DNA of 64,000 bases from DASUPK01 sp963782345 (GTDB taxonomy: Bacteria; Actinomycetota; Thermoleophilia; Solirubrobacterales; 70-9): positions 310,001 to 374,000 of the forward strand of contig CAWAJF010000007.1 in assembly GCA_963782345.1 (NCBI GenBank). Reading direction: 5' to 3'. Within the stretch, counting starts at the first letter, position 1. Each line of letters starts with the position of its first letter. The notes below the pieces were generated by a model that worked only from the letters and a program-made list of their open reading frames with translations, was not told the DNA's origin and made no database searches. Positions 53,494 through 61,569 of the stretch are shown piece by piece. The translations under genes and the position numbers were made by a program.

Positions 53494-54858
53494 TCAGACG
53501 GTCTCGAAGTAGCGGGCGAGTTCCCAGGGCGGGACCTCGGCGTCGTGGCGGGTGGCGACTTCAAGCTCGACGCGCCGGCCGGCGGCGAAGTGCTCGACGA
53601 GCTCCGGGGCTGAGAAGGTCGGCGGCGAGCGGCGAGCGCTCCAGGCGCTCGGTCGCCTCGGGGAGCGAGGAGGGCAGTCGCTCGGCGTCGGGCGCGCGCT
53701 CTTCGGCGCGCGGCGCCTCGGGCGCAGCTTGAGGTCCTCCTCGACCCCGCGCATCCCCGAGGCGAGGCAGCCGGCGACGGCGAGGTAGAGGGCGAGGTCG
53801 GCGCCCCCGCGGCGCTGCTCGATGCGGGCCACGCCGGGGTAGGGGGCCACCACGCGGCAGCAGGTCAGCCGGTCGTCGGTTCCCCAGTCGGCGACGGTCG
53901 GCGCCCAGTAGACGGGGTCGGGGCGGCGGTAGGAGTTGACGAAGGGGCCGTAGACGGCGGCGAGGTCGCCGGTTGCGGCGAGCACGCCTTCGAGATACGA
54001 AGCGCCCACGGCCGAGAGACCCCCGATCTCGCCGTCCCAGAAGGCAGGCTCGCCCTCGCGCCACAGGCTCTGGTTGAGGTGCCCCGAGGAGCCCGGCTCG
54101 TCATGGCTCCACTTGGCCATGAAGGTGGCGACCAGGCCGTGGCGAGTTGCGATCTCCTTGCAGGCGGACTTGAAGCGGGCGGCGGCGTCGGTCGCATCGA
54201 GCGGCGGCGAGGGCTTCAGCGACACCTCCAGTGCGCCGTAGCCGAGCTCGGTGTGGATGCACTCGAGCTCGACGCCGTATGCTGGGAGGTCGGCGTGGAG
54301 CTGATCGGCGAAGGGGCCGAAATCGGGCCATCGCTGGAAGCTGTACGCCTGTTGGAGGTGCGAGAGGGGCAGGAGGTCCGCGTAGCGGCGCTCGGCGAGC
54401 GCCTGCGGCTCGGCGCGGGCGGCGAAGATCTCAAACTCAAGCGCGACCTTGGCGCTATAACCCGCCGCCTCGGCGCGGCGGGTCGCGCGGCGCACAGCCT
54501 CGCGCTGGCACAGCGGGTGCGGCTCGCCGTCCTTGGTGCGCAGGTCGGCGAGCACCGCCCCGGTGCCCTCCTCCCACGGGATCGGCCGCACCGTGTCGAG
54601 GTCGGGTACGGCGACGAAGTCCTCGAAGCCGGTCTGCGGGCTCGTGAAGCGGTTGTGGGTGAAGTCGTCGTCAACGCTCAGGCCGAAGAAGGCGTCGCAG
54701 AATCTAAGGCCGTGGGACGAGGCCGCCTTGCCGCTCGCCACCACCTTCCCGCGCAGCACGCCGTGGGTGTCCGGCAGCTCGACCCGCACCCGCCGGAACT
54801 TCTCAAGCCCGCTGGCGCGGCGCTCGTTCCTGGCGGCCATGGCTCCCGGCTCAGACAT
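53494..54858 (-). CDS. glutamine-synthetase-family gamma-glutamyl ligase, with a compensated frameshift
   Basis: The 454-residue product resembles PuuA/GlnA3-type ligases: SAKVALEFEIFAARAEPQA, LECIHTELGYGALEVSLKPS, FMAKWSHDEPGSSGHLNQSL and CRVVAPYPGVARIEQRRGGA, the glutamate, ATP and metal sites. Residues from about 375 to 415 are out of phase: the other frame reads EDLKLRPEAPRAEERAPDAE and RLERSPLAADL, after which the main frame resumes with SAPELVEHFAAG. Two opposite one-base shifts near 53730 and 53620 explain this. Such ligases add glutamate to amines. It shares 8 nt with the upstream gene. Confidence 0.8.
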   Translation of the reverse strand: MSEPGAMAARNERRASGLEKFRRVRVELPDTHGVLRGKVVASGKAASSHGLRFCDAFFGLSVDDDFTHNRFTSPQTGFEDFVAVPDLDTVRPIPWEEGTGAVLADLRTKDGEPHPLCQREAVRRATRRAEAAGYSAKVALEFEIFAARAEPQALAERRYADLLPLSHLQQAYSFQRWPDFGPFADQLHADLPAYGVELECIHTELGYGALEVSLKPSPPLDATDAAARFKSACKEIATRHGLVATFMAKWSHDEPGSSGHLNQSLWREGEPAFWDGEIGGLSAVGASYLEGVLAATGDLAAVYGPFVNSYRRPDPVYWAPTVADWGTDDRLTCCRVVAPYPGVARIEQRRGGADLALYLAVAGCLASGMRGVEEDLKLRPRRRAPKSARPTPSDCPPRSPRRPSAWSARRSPPTFSAPELVEHFAAGRRVELEVATRHDAEVPPWELARYFETV

Positions 54859-55603
54859 CCGACCCCCGCTCGGGGTCCTCGGGCACCTCGTACCAGCGGA
54901 TCCGCTCCCCGACCCGCGCCCTCAGCCTCCAGCGGCGCGACTTGGGCGCCTCCTCAATCGTTTCCGAGAGCTGGCGCAGGCGCTCGGCGACCGTCGGCGC
55001 GTGGTCTGCGTCGACGATCGCGCCCGCCTCCTCGGTCGCCTTCTCGACGTTGCCCTTCACCGTGCGGTACCAGCCCCAATCGTTGCTGCACACGTCGGCG
55101 ACGCGCGAGACGTCGATGGCCTCGTGGCCGTTGGGGTTCGGCTCAAGCCTGTGGTCGTTGACGAGGGCGTAAATGTCCTTCAGGTCCTTCTCGGTCATCC
55201 GCACAATCTGCAGCTTCGAGAGGAGGAGGTCAGCGAGCGTGAGCGTGCGCTCGTCGAGTTCCAGGCGCTTTTCGAAGTCGAGCTCGTGGCACATCCGCAG
55301 GCGCGAGAGGAAGACGTCGATCTGCGTGGTCTCGTCGGCGTTCTCGAACCGCTGCGACGTCTCGGCGTTCAGGCGATTGAAAGGGATCCACGGCTCGTAG
55401 CCATGGGCGGTGAAGAAGTTCTCGAGGCGCCCGATGTCGCGCTCGGAGGCGCAGAGATCGATGTCGCCGTACTCGCGCGCGTAGTTGCGGTGCGAGGCCG
55501 AGGGGCAGCGGGCCTTGATCGCGACGCCGCCGATCATCCGGAGTGTGATCCCGTGCTCTGCGGCGCGGTCAATCAGCTCGGTGGCTCTCTCTTCCAGCAA
55601 CAT
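54851..55603 (-). CDS. nucleotidyltransferase-like protein
   Basis: The 250-residue protein has the MNT/AbiEii-like pattern: LRMIGGVAIKARC near residue 22, then EYGDIDLCASERD (the GD-x-D metal pair) and IDVFLSRLRMCHE (third acidic residue). Then come LADLLLSKLQIVRMTEKDLK and DIYALVNDH, as in proteins that modify small molecules or tRNA. No toxin/antitoxin partner is next to it. It is embedded in the amine-ligase operon, so a role in substrate activation cannot be excluded (inference). Confidence 0.72.
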   Translation of the reverse strand: MLLEERATELIDRAAEHGITLRMIGGVAIKARCPSASHRNYAREYGDIDLCASERDIGRLENFFTAHGYEPWIPFNRLNAETSQRFENADETTQIDVFLSRLRMCHELDFEKRLELDERTLTLADLLLSKLQIVRMTEKDLKDIYALVNDHRLEPNPNGHEAIDVSRVADVCSNDWGWYRTVKGNVEKATEEAGAIVDADHAPTVAERLRQLSETIEEAPKSRRWRLRARVGERIRWYEVPEDPERGSDV

Positions 55604-55617
55604 CGTCGTCTGGCGTC

Positions 55618-56634
55618 CTATCCGGAGGTGAACTGGTAGCTCAGCAGCCCGTTGGTAGTGAGATTGACGATAACGCCACGGAGGATCCCCTCCGAGTACT
55701 CGCTGCCTGGGTTGAAAACCTTCGTCCGGCCGAGGTCGGCGACGCCGCGCGACTCGTGGATGTGGCCGTGCAGGCCGGCCAGGGGCTGGTAGCGCTCGAT
55801 CGCCTCGCGCACCGACTTCGACCCCGCGCCGTAGAGCACGATCTCGCCGCCCAAGCTGCGCACCATCTTGGGCGGGTACTCGCTGTCGTCAAGGAGCGGA
55901 CAGGTGTCGAGGCTGGAGTCCACCGGCGGCACGTGGATGCAAAAGATGCAGTTGGAGATGTCGTGCACCTCGCCGACGAGCGCATCGATCTTGCCGCCGA
56001 TGTCCTCGTCGGGGATGTCGCGCGGGCAGTGCCAGGGAGTGATGTTGGCGTAGCCCAGACTCAGAATCTCGTGGTGCTCGTCGAGCTGGAGCACGCGGTT
56101 GTCGTGGTTCACCACAAAGTCCGAGCGCTTGATCGCCTCGTCGACCTCGTAGGGGTCGTCGTTGCCGCCGCCCATGTAGATCTTGACCTCGGTGTCGCCC
56201 AGCCGCTCCTCGGCGTAGTGCACCCACTCCTCCACCCGCTCGAGCATGAGGCGCAGGGCAACGTCCTCGACCCGATGTTCGCGGTCATCGGCGGCCTCGA
56301 GCTCGGCGAGCTCGTTGGCGTCGGTGCGATAGGCGTAGCCGCCCATGCGCCGCAGCACCCTGTCGAACTCCTCGAGCTCCTCCTCTGTTTGGAAGCTCCG
56401 CTCCTCCCCCATGAAGTCAGCGCGCCAGCTGCCGTTGGACTGCTGCACGATCGGTAGCACGATCTTGCCGGTGATGTCGCCGCCCAGCACCAGGATGTCG
56501 GCCTCGTAGTGCTCCGCGGCCTTGACGAACTTGCGGAAGCAGTCGTCGGAGCCGTGCAGATCGGTCGCGAAGAATACGCGGTTGAACTTGCGCTTTCGCT
56601 TCTCCCCCTTGTCGCCAGACCTGAACAGGCTCAT
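55618..56634 (-). CDS. calcineurin-like metallophosphoesterase
   Basis: The 338-residue protein has the metal-site motifs in order: FFATDLHGSDDCFRKF (D-x-H), LVLGGDITG (GD), YMGGGNDDPYE (GN-[DH]), CIFCIHVPPVD and LAGLHGHIHESRG (GHxH). It is soluble with no signal peptide. Long relative to simple phosphoesterases because of a helical insert at about 65-150. The substrate is unknown. It sits between the APC permease and the nucleotidyltransferase gene. Confidence 0.85.
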   Translation of the reverse strand: MSLFRSGDKGEKRKRKFNRVFFATDLHGSDDCFRKFVKAAEHYEADILVLGGDITGKIVLPIVQQSNGSWRADFMGEERSFQTEEELEEFDRVLRRMGGYAYRTDANELAELEAADDREHRVEDVALRLMLERVEEWVHYAEERLGDTEVKIYMGGGNDDPYEVDEAIKRSDFVVNHDNRVLQLDEHHEILSLGYANITPWHCPRDIPDEDIGGKIDALVGEVHDISNCIFCIHVPPVDSSLDTCPLLDDSEYPPKMVRSLGGEIVLYGAGSKSVREAIERYQPLAGLHGHIHESRGVADLGRTKVFNPGSEYSEGILRGVIVNLTTNGLLSYQFTSG

Positions 56635-56713
56635 GACACGGCGCGACTAGCGACCGGGGAGGGTGGGACGGGGCCCGTGTCGCCGCGGGCGATCCTCGCG
56701 GCAACGCGGGCTC

Positions 56714-58348
56714 TCACTCGGGAGGAATCGTCTCAAAGGCGCGCGAGATCTCAATCCCCTGCGACTTCCGATAGCGGTTGATGATGATGAACGCGATCCA
56801 GGCGATCACGAGCAGGGCGATGAACGTGATCAGCCCAACCCGCGCGGCGCCGGGGTCGAGCAGGCCGAACCCGTCGTGGACCAGCGAGATCACGAGCGAC
56901 CCGAGGATGAACGCGGTACCGATCACGCCGAAGAAGGTGATGGCCGGGACGCCCAGGACGCGCCACCCCGAACCGGGCGACGTTGCGAAGATCTGCTTCC
57001 GTCGCCACGGTAAGACCACCCCCGCGATGAGCGAGAAGAGAATCGCAAAGAGCGTCGCGAACGACGACCAGAACAGTAGCTTCTCAAGGTCGGGGATGAG
57101 CTCCAAGAGGATCGCCAGAACCACGGAAATCCCCACTCCGAGCCAGATCGCCACGTGCGGCACGCCGCGCCGGTTCACTCGGCCGAGCCAGCTGGGCAAC
57201 AGCCGGTCGAACGACATGGCGAGCATGAAGCGCGAAGCCGACAGCTGGGTGTTGAAAAGGCTCTGGCTCACCGGCCCGAGGAAGCAGACGAAGAGGAGGA
57301 TGCCCAGCCCGATGTTGAACACCGGTAGGTAGAACACCGTCGCCGCGCCACGGAAGTCCCAGGACCCACCGAGCACGTCGGGGTTGTTGAGAGTCATCCA
57401 CGAGAACGCCTTCATGAAGTCCCCGCCGATGTAGCTGTAGGCCCACGTGATGCCGACCATGAAGGTGATCAACTGCAGGATGCCGGCGCCGAAGAACATC
57501 GAGAACACCGAGCGCACCCGGTTCGCGTTCTTGATCTCGCCGAGGAGCTCCGACGACCAGATCGTCCAGACGTAGAGGAAACTCAGGTTCACCGACATCG
57601 CGAGCGTGTCGAAGAGGCTCGAGTGCGAGGTGCTGAAGCCCAGCGCGTTCGCCTTCGCCACCACCTGGTCGGATTTGAGGCCGCCGACGTCGCCCTGGAA
57701 CGAATCGAAGTGGCTAAAGAATGTGTGGCGCGAGACGAAGATGAAGCTGATCGCGATTATCAGCACGCCTATGATCGAGGCGGGCATCATGAAGTATCGC
57801 TGCAGGCGCGTGAAGTACTTCATGCCGCTGACCATGATCCAGCCGGCGCCGACCACCAATAACACGACGAGCGGCAGGCGGATGTAGGCCTTCTGGACCT
57901 GGTCGGCGGCGTCGATCCAGAAGTGGGTGCCGCTGGCGACGCCGATCGCGCTGAACATCGGCGCGATCACGCCGGTGACGATCACCGTCGCGGCGAGGAA
58001 CGCAAACCAGAACTGCCAGAAGATCCAGCCTGCCTGTGCGACCGTCCAGCCGATGTTCGGGGTAAGGAGCCGGCTGGTGAACACGTAGTCGCCGCCGCTT
58101 CGGGGCATGGAGGAGGCAAGGATCGCGTAGACGACGTAGATCGCAAGGAAGAACCCGATGCTGATCAGGTTCGCGAGCAGGAAGTTCGCGTTGGGGAATA
58201 GCCCGCTGCCGATAAAAAAGAAGAGGAGGAGGCCGTAGATACCGGTCGCTGAGAGATAGCCGTAGAGCATTCCGTCGTACGGGGACATAGCGCGAACAAC
58301 GCCGGAAGCTCTTCGCAGGAAGACTGAACCCGTCTCCGGTTGACCCAT
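56714..58348 (-). CDS. APC-family amino acid/amine permease
   Basis: The 544-residue transporter has 12 predicted helices and an APC-like start: VVRAMSPYDGMLYGYLSATG near residue 16, and FLAIYVVYAILASSMPRSGG then DYVFTSRLLTP. It should import amino acids or amines by proton symport. The ATG at 58348 follows an excellent AAGGAGGAG ribosome site. It is the first gene of the minus-strand catabolic run and is divergent from the GntR gene, suggesting that GntR controls the cluster. Confidence 0.87.
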   Translation of the reverse strand: MGQPETGSVFLRRASGVVRAMSPYDGMLYGYLSATGIYGLLLFFFIGSGLFPNANFLLANLISIGFFLAIYVVYAILASSMPRSGGDYVFTSRLLTPNIGWTVAQAGWIFWQFWFAFLAATVIVTGVIAPMFSAIGVASGTHFWIDAADQVQKAYIRLPLVVLLVVGAGWIMVSGMKYFTRLQRYFMMPASIIGVLIIAISFIFVSRHTFFSHFDSFQGDVGGLKSDQVVAKANALGFSTSHSSLFDTLAMSVNLSFLYVWTIWSSELLGEIKNANRVRSVFSMFFGAGILQLITFMVGITWAYSYIGGDFMKAFSWMTLNNPDVLGGSWDFRGAATVFYLPVFNIGLGILLFVCFLGPVSQSLFNTQLSASRFMLAMSFDRLLPSWLGRVNRRGVPHVAIWLGVGISVVLAILLELIPDLEKLLFWSSFATLFAILFSLIAGVVLPWRRKQIFATSPGSGWRVLGVPAITFFGVIGTAFILGSLVISLVHDGFGLLDPGAARVGLITFIALLVIAWIAFIIINRYRKSQGIEISRAFETIPPE

Positions 58349-58406
58349 GCTCTCCTCCTTGGTATTCCTCGGCGAGGGGTGGAATGCCCCTCGAGCGCAG
58401 GTACTC

Positions 58407-58430
58407 TTGTCTCTCTCAGTGCGATTGTCT
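58407..58430. promoter_or_regulatory. possible GntR operator: TTGTCT direct repeats
   Basis: TTGTCT occurs at 58407-58412 and 58425-58430, 18 nt apart, in the 87-nt gap between the divergent permease and gntR genes. A GTCT/AGAC dyad also spans the gntR start. I see no strong sigma-70-type promoter. The operator assignment is inferred from position only. Confidence 0.3.
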
Positions 58431-58435
58431 AACAG

Positions 58436-59191
58436 ATGAGACCCACGAATGTCAAGCAATCAGCAGGCGCGTCGAAGGTCGATCCCGTGCGCGAGCGGCT
58501 CGAGGCGCTGATTGCGGAACGCTCGCCGGGCGACCGCGTGCCGCCCGAGCCGCTGCTGGCCGAAGAGCTCAAGGTGAGCCGCGCGAAGCTGCGCGAGATG
58601 CTGCGCAGCCTGGAGGACGCGGGGGTGATCACGAGGCGCCCTGGCGTCGGCACCGTCATTGCCCACCGGCCCACACTCAGGAACGATCTCAGCGTCAATA
58701 CAGGTGTCACGGACCTCATCCGCACACACGGGCTCGAGCCGGGAACTCGCGATCTGCAGATCGAGCGACGCTTGGCGAATGACGAAGATGCGAAGCACCT
58801 GGAGCTTGAGCCAGGCGATGTGGTGTGGGCGGTCAGCCGGGTTCGAACAGCTGACGGGCGACCCGTGGTGCACTCCTACGACGTCATGCCCGAGGCGGTG
58901 ATCGGCGAGGATGCGTCGCACGCGCTGTCGCTGGAGGAATTGGCCAGCGGGTCGCTGTATGGGTGTCTGTCAGACAGACGGCACGAGATCCATCACGGGG
59001 TCGTGCGAATCGCTCCGGTGCGCGCCGACAAGCGACTGGCGGGCCTGCTGGAGGTCGACGAAGGCGCGCAGCTCCTGTGTCTGTCGCAGGTGGACTACTC
59101 CAGCGAGGGGCGACCGCTCCTCCTCTCTACTGAGTACCACGTGGCCGACGCCTTTGAGGTCACGGTCCTGCGCCGCGGCCCGAACGCCTAG
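58436..59191 (+). CDS. GntR-family regulator, HutC (UTRA) subfamily
   Basis: The 251-residue protein has an N-terminal winged helix (EPLLAEELKVSRAKLREMLR then SLEDAGVITRRPGVGTVIA) and a C-terminal UTRA ligand-binding domain (ELEPGDVVWAVSRVRTADGR, LSLEELASGSLYGCLSD and STEYHVADAFEVTVLRRG). Regulators of this group sense small organic acids or amines and usually repress adjacent catabolic operons. It is divergent from the APC permease gene. Confidence 0.87.
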   Translation: MRPTNVKQSAGASKVDPVRERLEALIAERSPGDRVPPEPLLAEELKVSRAKLREMLRSLEDAGVITRRPGVGTVIAHRPTLRNDLSVNTGVTDLIRTHGLEPGTRDLQIERRLANDEDAKHLELEPGDVVWAVSRVRTADGRPVVHSYDVMPEAVIGEDASHALSLEELASGSLYGCLSDRRHEIHHGVVRIAPVRADKRLAGLLEVDEGAQLLCLSQVDYSSEGRPLLLSTEYHVADAFEVTVLRRGPNA

Positions 59192-59432
59192 ATCGGCACC
59201 CAGTCGAGAGCGTTTCTTTGCGTCATCGGCATGGGCCGGTCGATGACACACTCGCCGGTTCAGGGCGGCGCGTTGCACCAGCTCGTAGTGCAATAAGTCA
59301 GCGCGATGGGGCGGCAGACCCTGTCTTGCGAGATCCATTCAAAATGGTGCGGTTTCCCAGGCGCCGTTTGCTGCTGTCGGTGGATCAACGCAGGTCAACA
59401 CGGAGCTTCGCGCTGACATCTCGTTCCCCCGA

Positions 59433-59849
59433 GTGCGGCGAAATTCCCTCACCCAGCGTCCGACGCGGGTGGCAAAGCGCATCAGCCCCAAAGGAACGCC
59501 GGCCGCTGAAGCGGCCAAGCGCCGTACAGAGCGCAGTGAGGAGTACCGCGAAGCCCGCGACGAATACGCCGCGATCCGCGAGCTGCGCGAGAAGAACTGG
59601 ATCGCTGCCCACATCCGCGAGCGGCGGTACGAGCTCGAGCTGACCCAGGAACAAATCGCCGAGCGGGCCGGCACCTCCCACTCCTTGATCTCGAAGATCG
59701 AGCGAGGCGATCACATCCCCACGATCGAGGTGTTGAAGCGGATCCTCGGTGTCCTTGATGAGCAGCTGCTGATCGGGATCGAGCGCCAGGTGCCTGACGA
59801 GGAGCCGGAGCGGGAGCTCGCGCCGGTGCCGGAACTCGTCGGGTCCTGA
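59433..59849 (+). CDS. XRE-family helix-turn-helix protein
   Basis: The 138-residue protein has a Lys/Arg-rich N-terminus and an XRE domain at about 68-115 (LELTQEQIAERAGTSHSLIS then KIERGDHIPTIEVLKRILG). The N-terminal coiled coil (EYREARDEYAAIRELREKN) resembles HigA-type antitoxins, which precede or follow a toxin gene, but no RelE-like toxin is visible beside it. The GTG start is uncertain. Confidence 0.72.
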   Translation: MRRNSLTQRPTRVAKRISPKGTPAAEAAKRRTERSEEYREARDEYAAIRELREKNWIAAHIRERRYELELTQEQIAERAGTSHSLISKIERGDHIPTIEVLKRILGVLDEQLLIGIERQVPDEEPERELAPVPELVGS

Positions 59850-60148
59850 GGATCTATCGCCGCACGCCTGTTTTTCGCGCATTCGAGCAGCTCGGGTGAG
59901 GTTCAGGACCAGGGGTGTCTCTCGAGCAAGGCAAGACTTGCAGCCCATTGACCGGGGCCGCCGCGGCCGCGGCGGTCTGACTCTACGAGCAGGGCTGCTC
60001 GCTTCGCGAGGTCAGTCGGCGTTTGGAACGACGACAAGACGATCCGGCGTGTGCTCGACCGCCGGGATGTGACCGTCCTCCCGACCGGGTCGCGACGGCG
60101 TTGGCCTCGTGACGAGGCCAAGCGGCTCGAGGCAATGCCAATTCGCGC
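59850..60148. other. 299-nt stretch with a decayed helix-turn-helix fragment
   Basis: The stretch has no intact gene. It contains a frameshifted homeodomain-like helix-turn-helix (listed separately) and ends at a MerR-type promoter. Confidence 0.4.
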
Positions 60149-60150
60149 TT
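59965..60150 (+). pseudogene. homeodomain-like helix-turn-helix remnant
   Basis: One frame reads LYEQGCSLREVSRRLE and the next, after a shift near 60035, reads DDKTIRRVLDRRDVTVLPTG and RRRWPRDEAKRLEAMPIRA. Together they form a resolvase- or transposase-type helix-turn-helix. No start codon or catalytic domain remains, so it is a fragment of a mobile-element or regulator gene. Confidence 0.45.
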
Positions 60151-60179
60151 GACTCTCCACTTGGTGGAAGCTGCATCGT
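60149..60179 (+). promoter_or_regulatory. MerR-type promoter and operator
   Basis: TTGACT (60149-60154) is followed by a dyad TCCAC-TT-GGTGGA in the spacer and CATCGT at 60174-60179, a 19-nt spacer. A long spacer with a central dyad is the hallmark of MerR-controlled promoters. Transcription would begin close to the ATG at 60187, so the mRNA would be leaderless. Confidence 0.55.
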
Positions 60180-60186
60180 GTCGGAT

Positions 60187-60543
60187 ATGACCATTGGCGA
60201 GATGGCGAAACGCACCGGTTTATCGGTGCGCACGCTGCGCTTCTATGCGGACGCGGGGGTGCTGCCAGAGACATCACGCAGCGAGTCCGGCTACAGGCTG
60301 TTCGGGCCGGAAGCCGTCCCTCGCGCGCGACTGCTGCACACCCTGCGGCAGCTGGGAGTCGGGCTGGAGGACATCAAGGGCGTACTGGCCGCGGAGATCT
60401 CGCTGCCGGAGCTGGCAGACAGACATGCCCGCGCGCTCGATGCCCAGATCCGGACCCTGCGCGTACGGCGCGCCGTGCTCAGAGCCGCGGCCAAGTCCAC
60501 CAACGCTGAGGAGCTAAAACGCATGACCGACCTGACCGCATGA
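60187..60543 (+). CDS. MerR-family transcriptional regulator
   Basis: The 118-residue protein starts MTIGEMAKRTGLSVRTLRFY, the MerR winged helix, then ESGYRLFGPEAVPRARLL and a coiled-coil dimer helix (ARALDAQIRTLRVRRAVL). There are no metal-binding cysteines, so it is not a metal sensor. The ATG at 60187 is preferred for its fit with the promoter; a GTG at 60178 is possible. The stop codon overlaps the next gene by 4 nt. Confidence 0.85.
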   Translation: MTIGEMAKRTGLSVRTLRFYADAGVLPETSRSESGYRLFGPEAVPRARLLHTLRQLGVGLEDIKGVLAAEISLPELADRHARALDAQIRTLRVRRAVLRAAAKSTNAEELKRMTDLTA

Positions 60544-61073
60544 CCGCGGACGAACGTCGCTGCATCCTCGACGACTACCTCGAAGCGGTCTTCGGAGACC
60601 ACGACAGCCCCGTCGCCGAGAGGCTCCGCGCCGGAGCGCCGGACCTACCCGAAGACCCGAGCGCTGACCAGGTCGCCGCCTGGGTCGAGCTCGTCGAGCT
60701 GCTGCGTGATCCCGACTACATCGAGTCGGGCCGCCGGATGGCCGAGCGCGCGCAGGCCGACGGCGTAACTCGCGACGGTGGTCACGCCGCGGGAGCGGCC
60801 GTCGGCGAGCACGCCAGCGCTGCGGTCCGGGCTGGGGTCGCGCCCGACTCGCCCGAGGCGCTGGCGGTGATCGAGCGCGTGGAAGCGCTCATCCCCGGCG
60901 GCGGTGGCGACCGTCTGGAGCTGGCCGAACGCCTGGAGACCTTCACCGACCGGCGCGCCTTTCGCTACTGGACACTCGTGGGCATCGTCAACGGCTGGCC
61001 TGACCCCCCGGTGACCGAAAACTCGGCGGACGCCTGGGAGTGGTACGCGAAGGCACTGCGCGCACACGCTTAG
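60540..61073 (+). CDS. protein of unknown function coupled to MerR
   Basis: The 177-residue acidic, helix-rich protein has an N-terminal RCILDDYLEAVFGDHD and a Trp-rich C-terminus (FRYWTLVGIVNGWPDPPVT and SADAWEWYAKALRAHA). It overlaps the merR stop codon (ATGA). Its layout suggests a detached ligand-sensing partner of the short MerR protein. That is inference; no family was recognised. Confidence 0.6.
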   Translation: MTADERRCILDDYLEAVFGDHDSPVAERLRAGAPDLPEDPSADQVAAWVELVELLRDPDYIESGRRMAERAQADGVTRDGGHAAGAAVGEHASAAVRAGVAPDSPEALAVIERVEALIPGGGGDRLELAERLETFTDRRAFRYWTLVGIVNGWPDPPVTENSADAWEWYAKALRAHA

Positions 61074-61403
61074 ACCCTCAAGGTGGGCGAGCAGAGGTCT
61101 GCGATGCCGCCGGACGGAGGAACACGGACCCGCGCGGCCTCGCTGCCTCCTATACAGAGGAGGCGCGCCAGCAACTCTTCCTCAACGCCTCCCTTCGCGT
61201 GCCGGGGGGATCGCCGCCGCCCTGGCTTTGGCTCGCTAGCCCACCTGCTTCCGACGAAACGCAGCACTGGGGCCCCGGAGAGAACGGCCGCTATTGCCCG
61301 TGATCGCCTGATGTAGGCACGGGAATCGGCTCAAACAAATGACGTTGGGGCACGGCCTAGCGCTTATTGCACCCCACGGCACCCAGCAACATTCCCGGCC
61401 GCG
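61074..61403. other. gene-free right end of the island, repeat A copy
   Basis: No gene is supported here. Most of it is the second copy of repeat A (61188-61371), followed by the arm-type repeats and the right att site. Confidence 0.5.
61188..61371. repeat. dispersed repeat A, copy 2
   Basis: It aligns with 3524-3707. The closing 58 nt (from GTAGGCACGG through CAAACAAATGACGTTGGGGCA to CGCTTATTGC) differ by only a few bases. It ends 33 nt before the arm-type repeats of the island. Confidence 0.7.
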
Positions 61404-61443
61404 GTGCCAGACTCGTGCCAGAGTCGTGCCAGAGTGGTGCCAG
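61404..61443. repeat. right arm-type repeats GTGCCAG (four)
   Basis: GTGCCAG occurs at 61404, 61415, 61426 and 61437, exactly 11 nt apart. The same unit occurs twice inside the integrase 3' end at 30702-30720. They lie 76 nt inside the right att repeat. Confidence 0.6.
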
Positions 61444-61518
61444 AGTCAGACCGGTTACAACCGGGTCTAACCGGCCGAATTCGTGCCTGGGAACCCCCTC
61501 CCTAAGGCATGCGCGAGT

Positions 61519-61540
61519 TCTCTCCTCCCTGTAGTACCCC
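61519..61540. repeat. right att direct repeat (attR) of the island
   Basis: It is an exact copy of the 22-nt repeat at 30586-30607 in the same orientation, 30.9 kb away, and is likewise followed at once by a GC-rich hairpin. It marks the inferred right junction of the integrated island. Confidence 0.75.
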
Positions 61541-61541
61541 A

Positions 61542-61569
61542 GAAACGCCCCGCCTCGGCGGGGCGTTTC
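61542..61569. terminator. terminator-like hairpin at right att site
   Basis: GAAACGCCCCGC pairs perfectly with GCGGGGCGTTTC around a CTCG loop and is followed by TATTT. It occupies the same position relative to the att repeat as the left hairpin, with partly different sequence. Confidence 0.65.

Noticed and set aside
30586..61540. An intact prophage
   Set aside because: There are no capsid, terminase, portal, tail or lysis genes and no conjugation genes. The element has only an integrase and excisionase, so its way of moving between cells is unknown.
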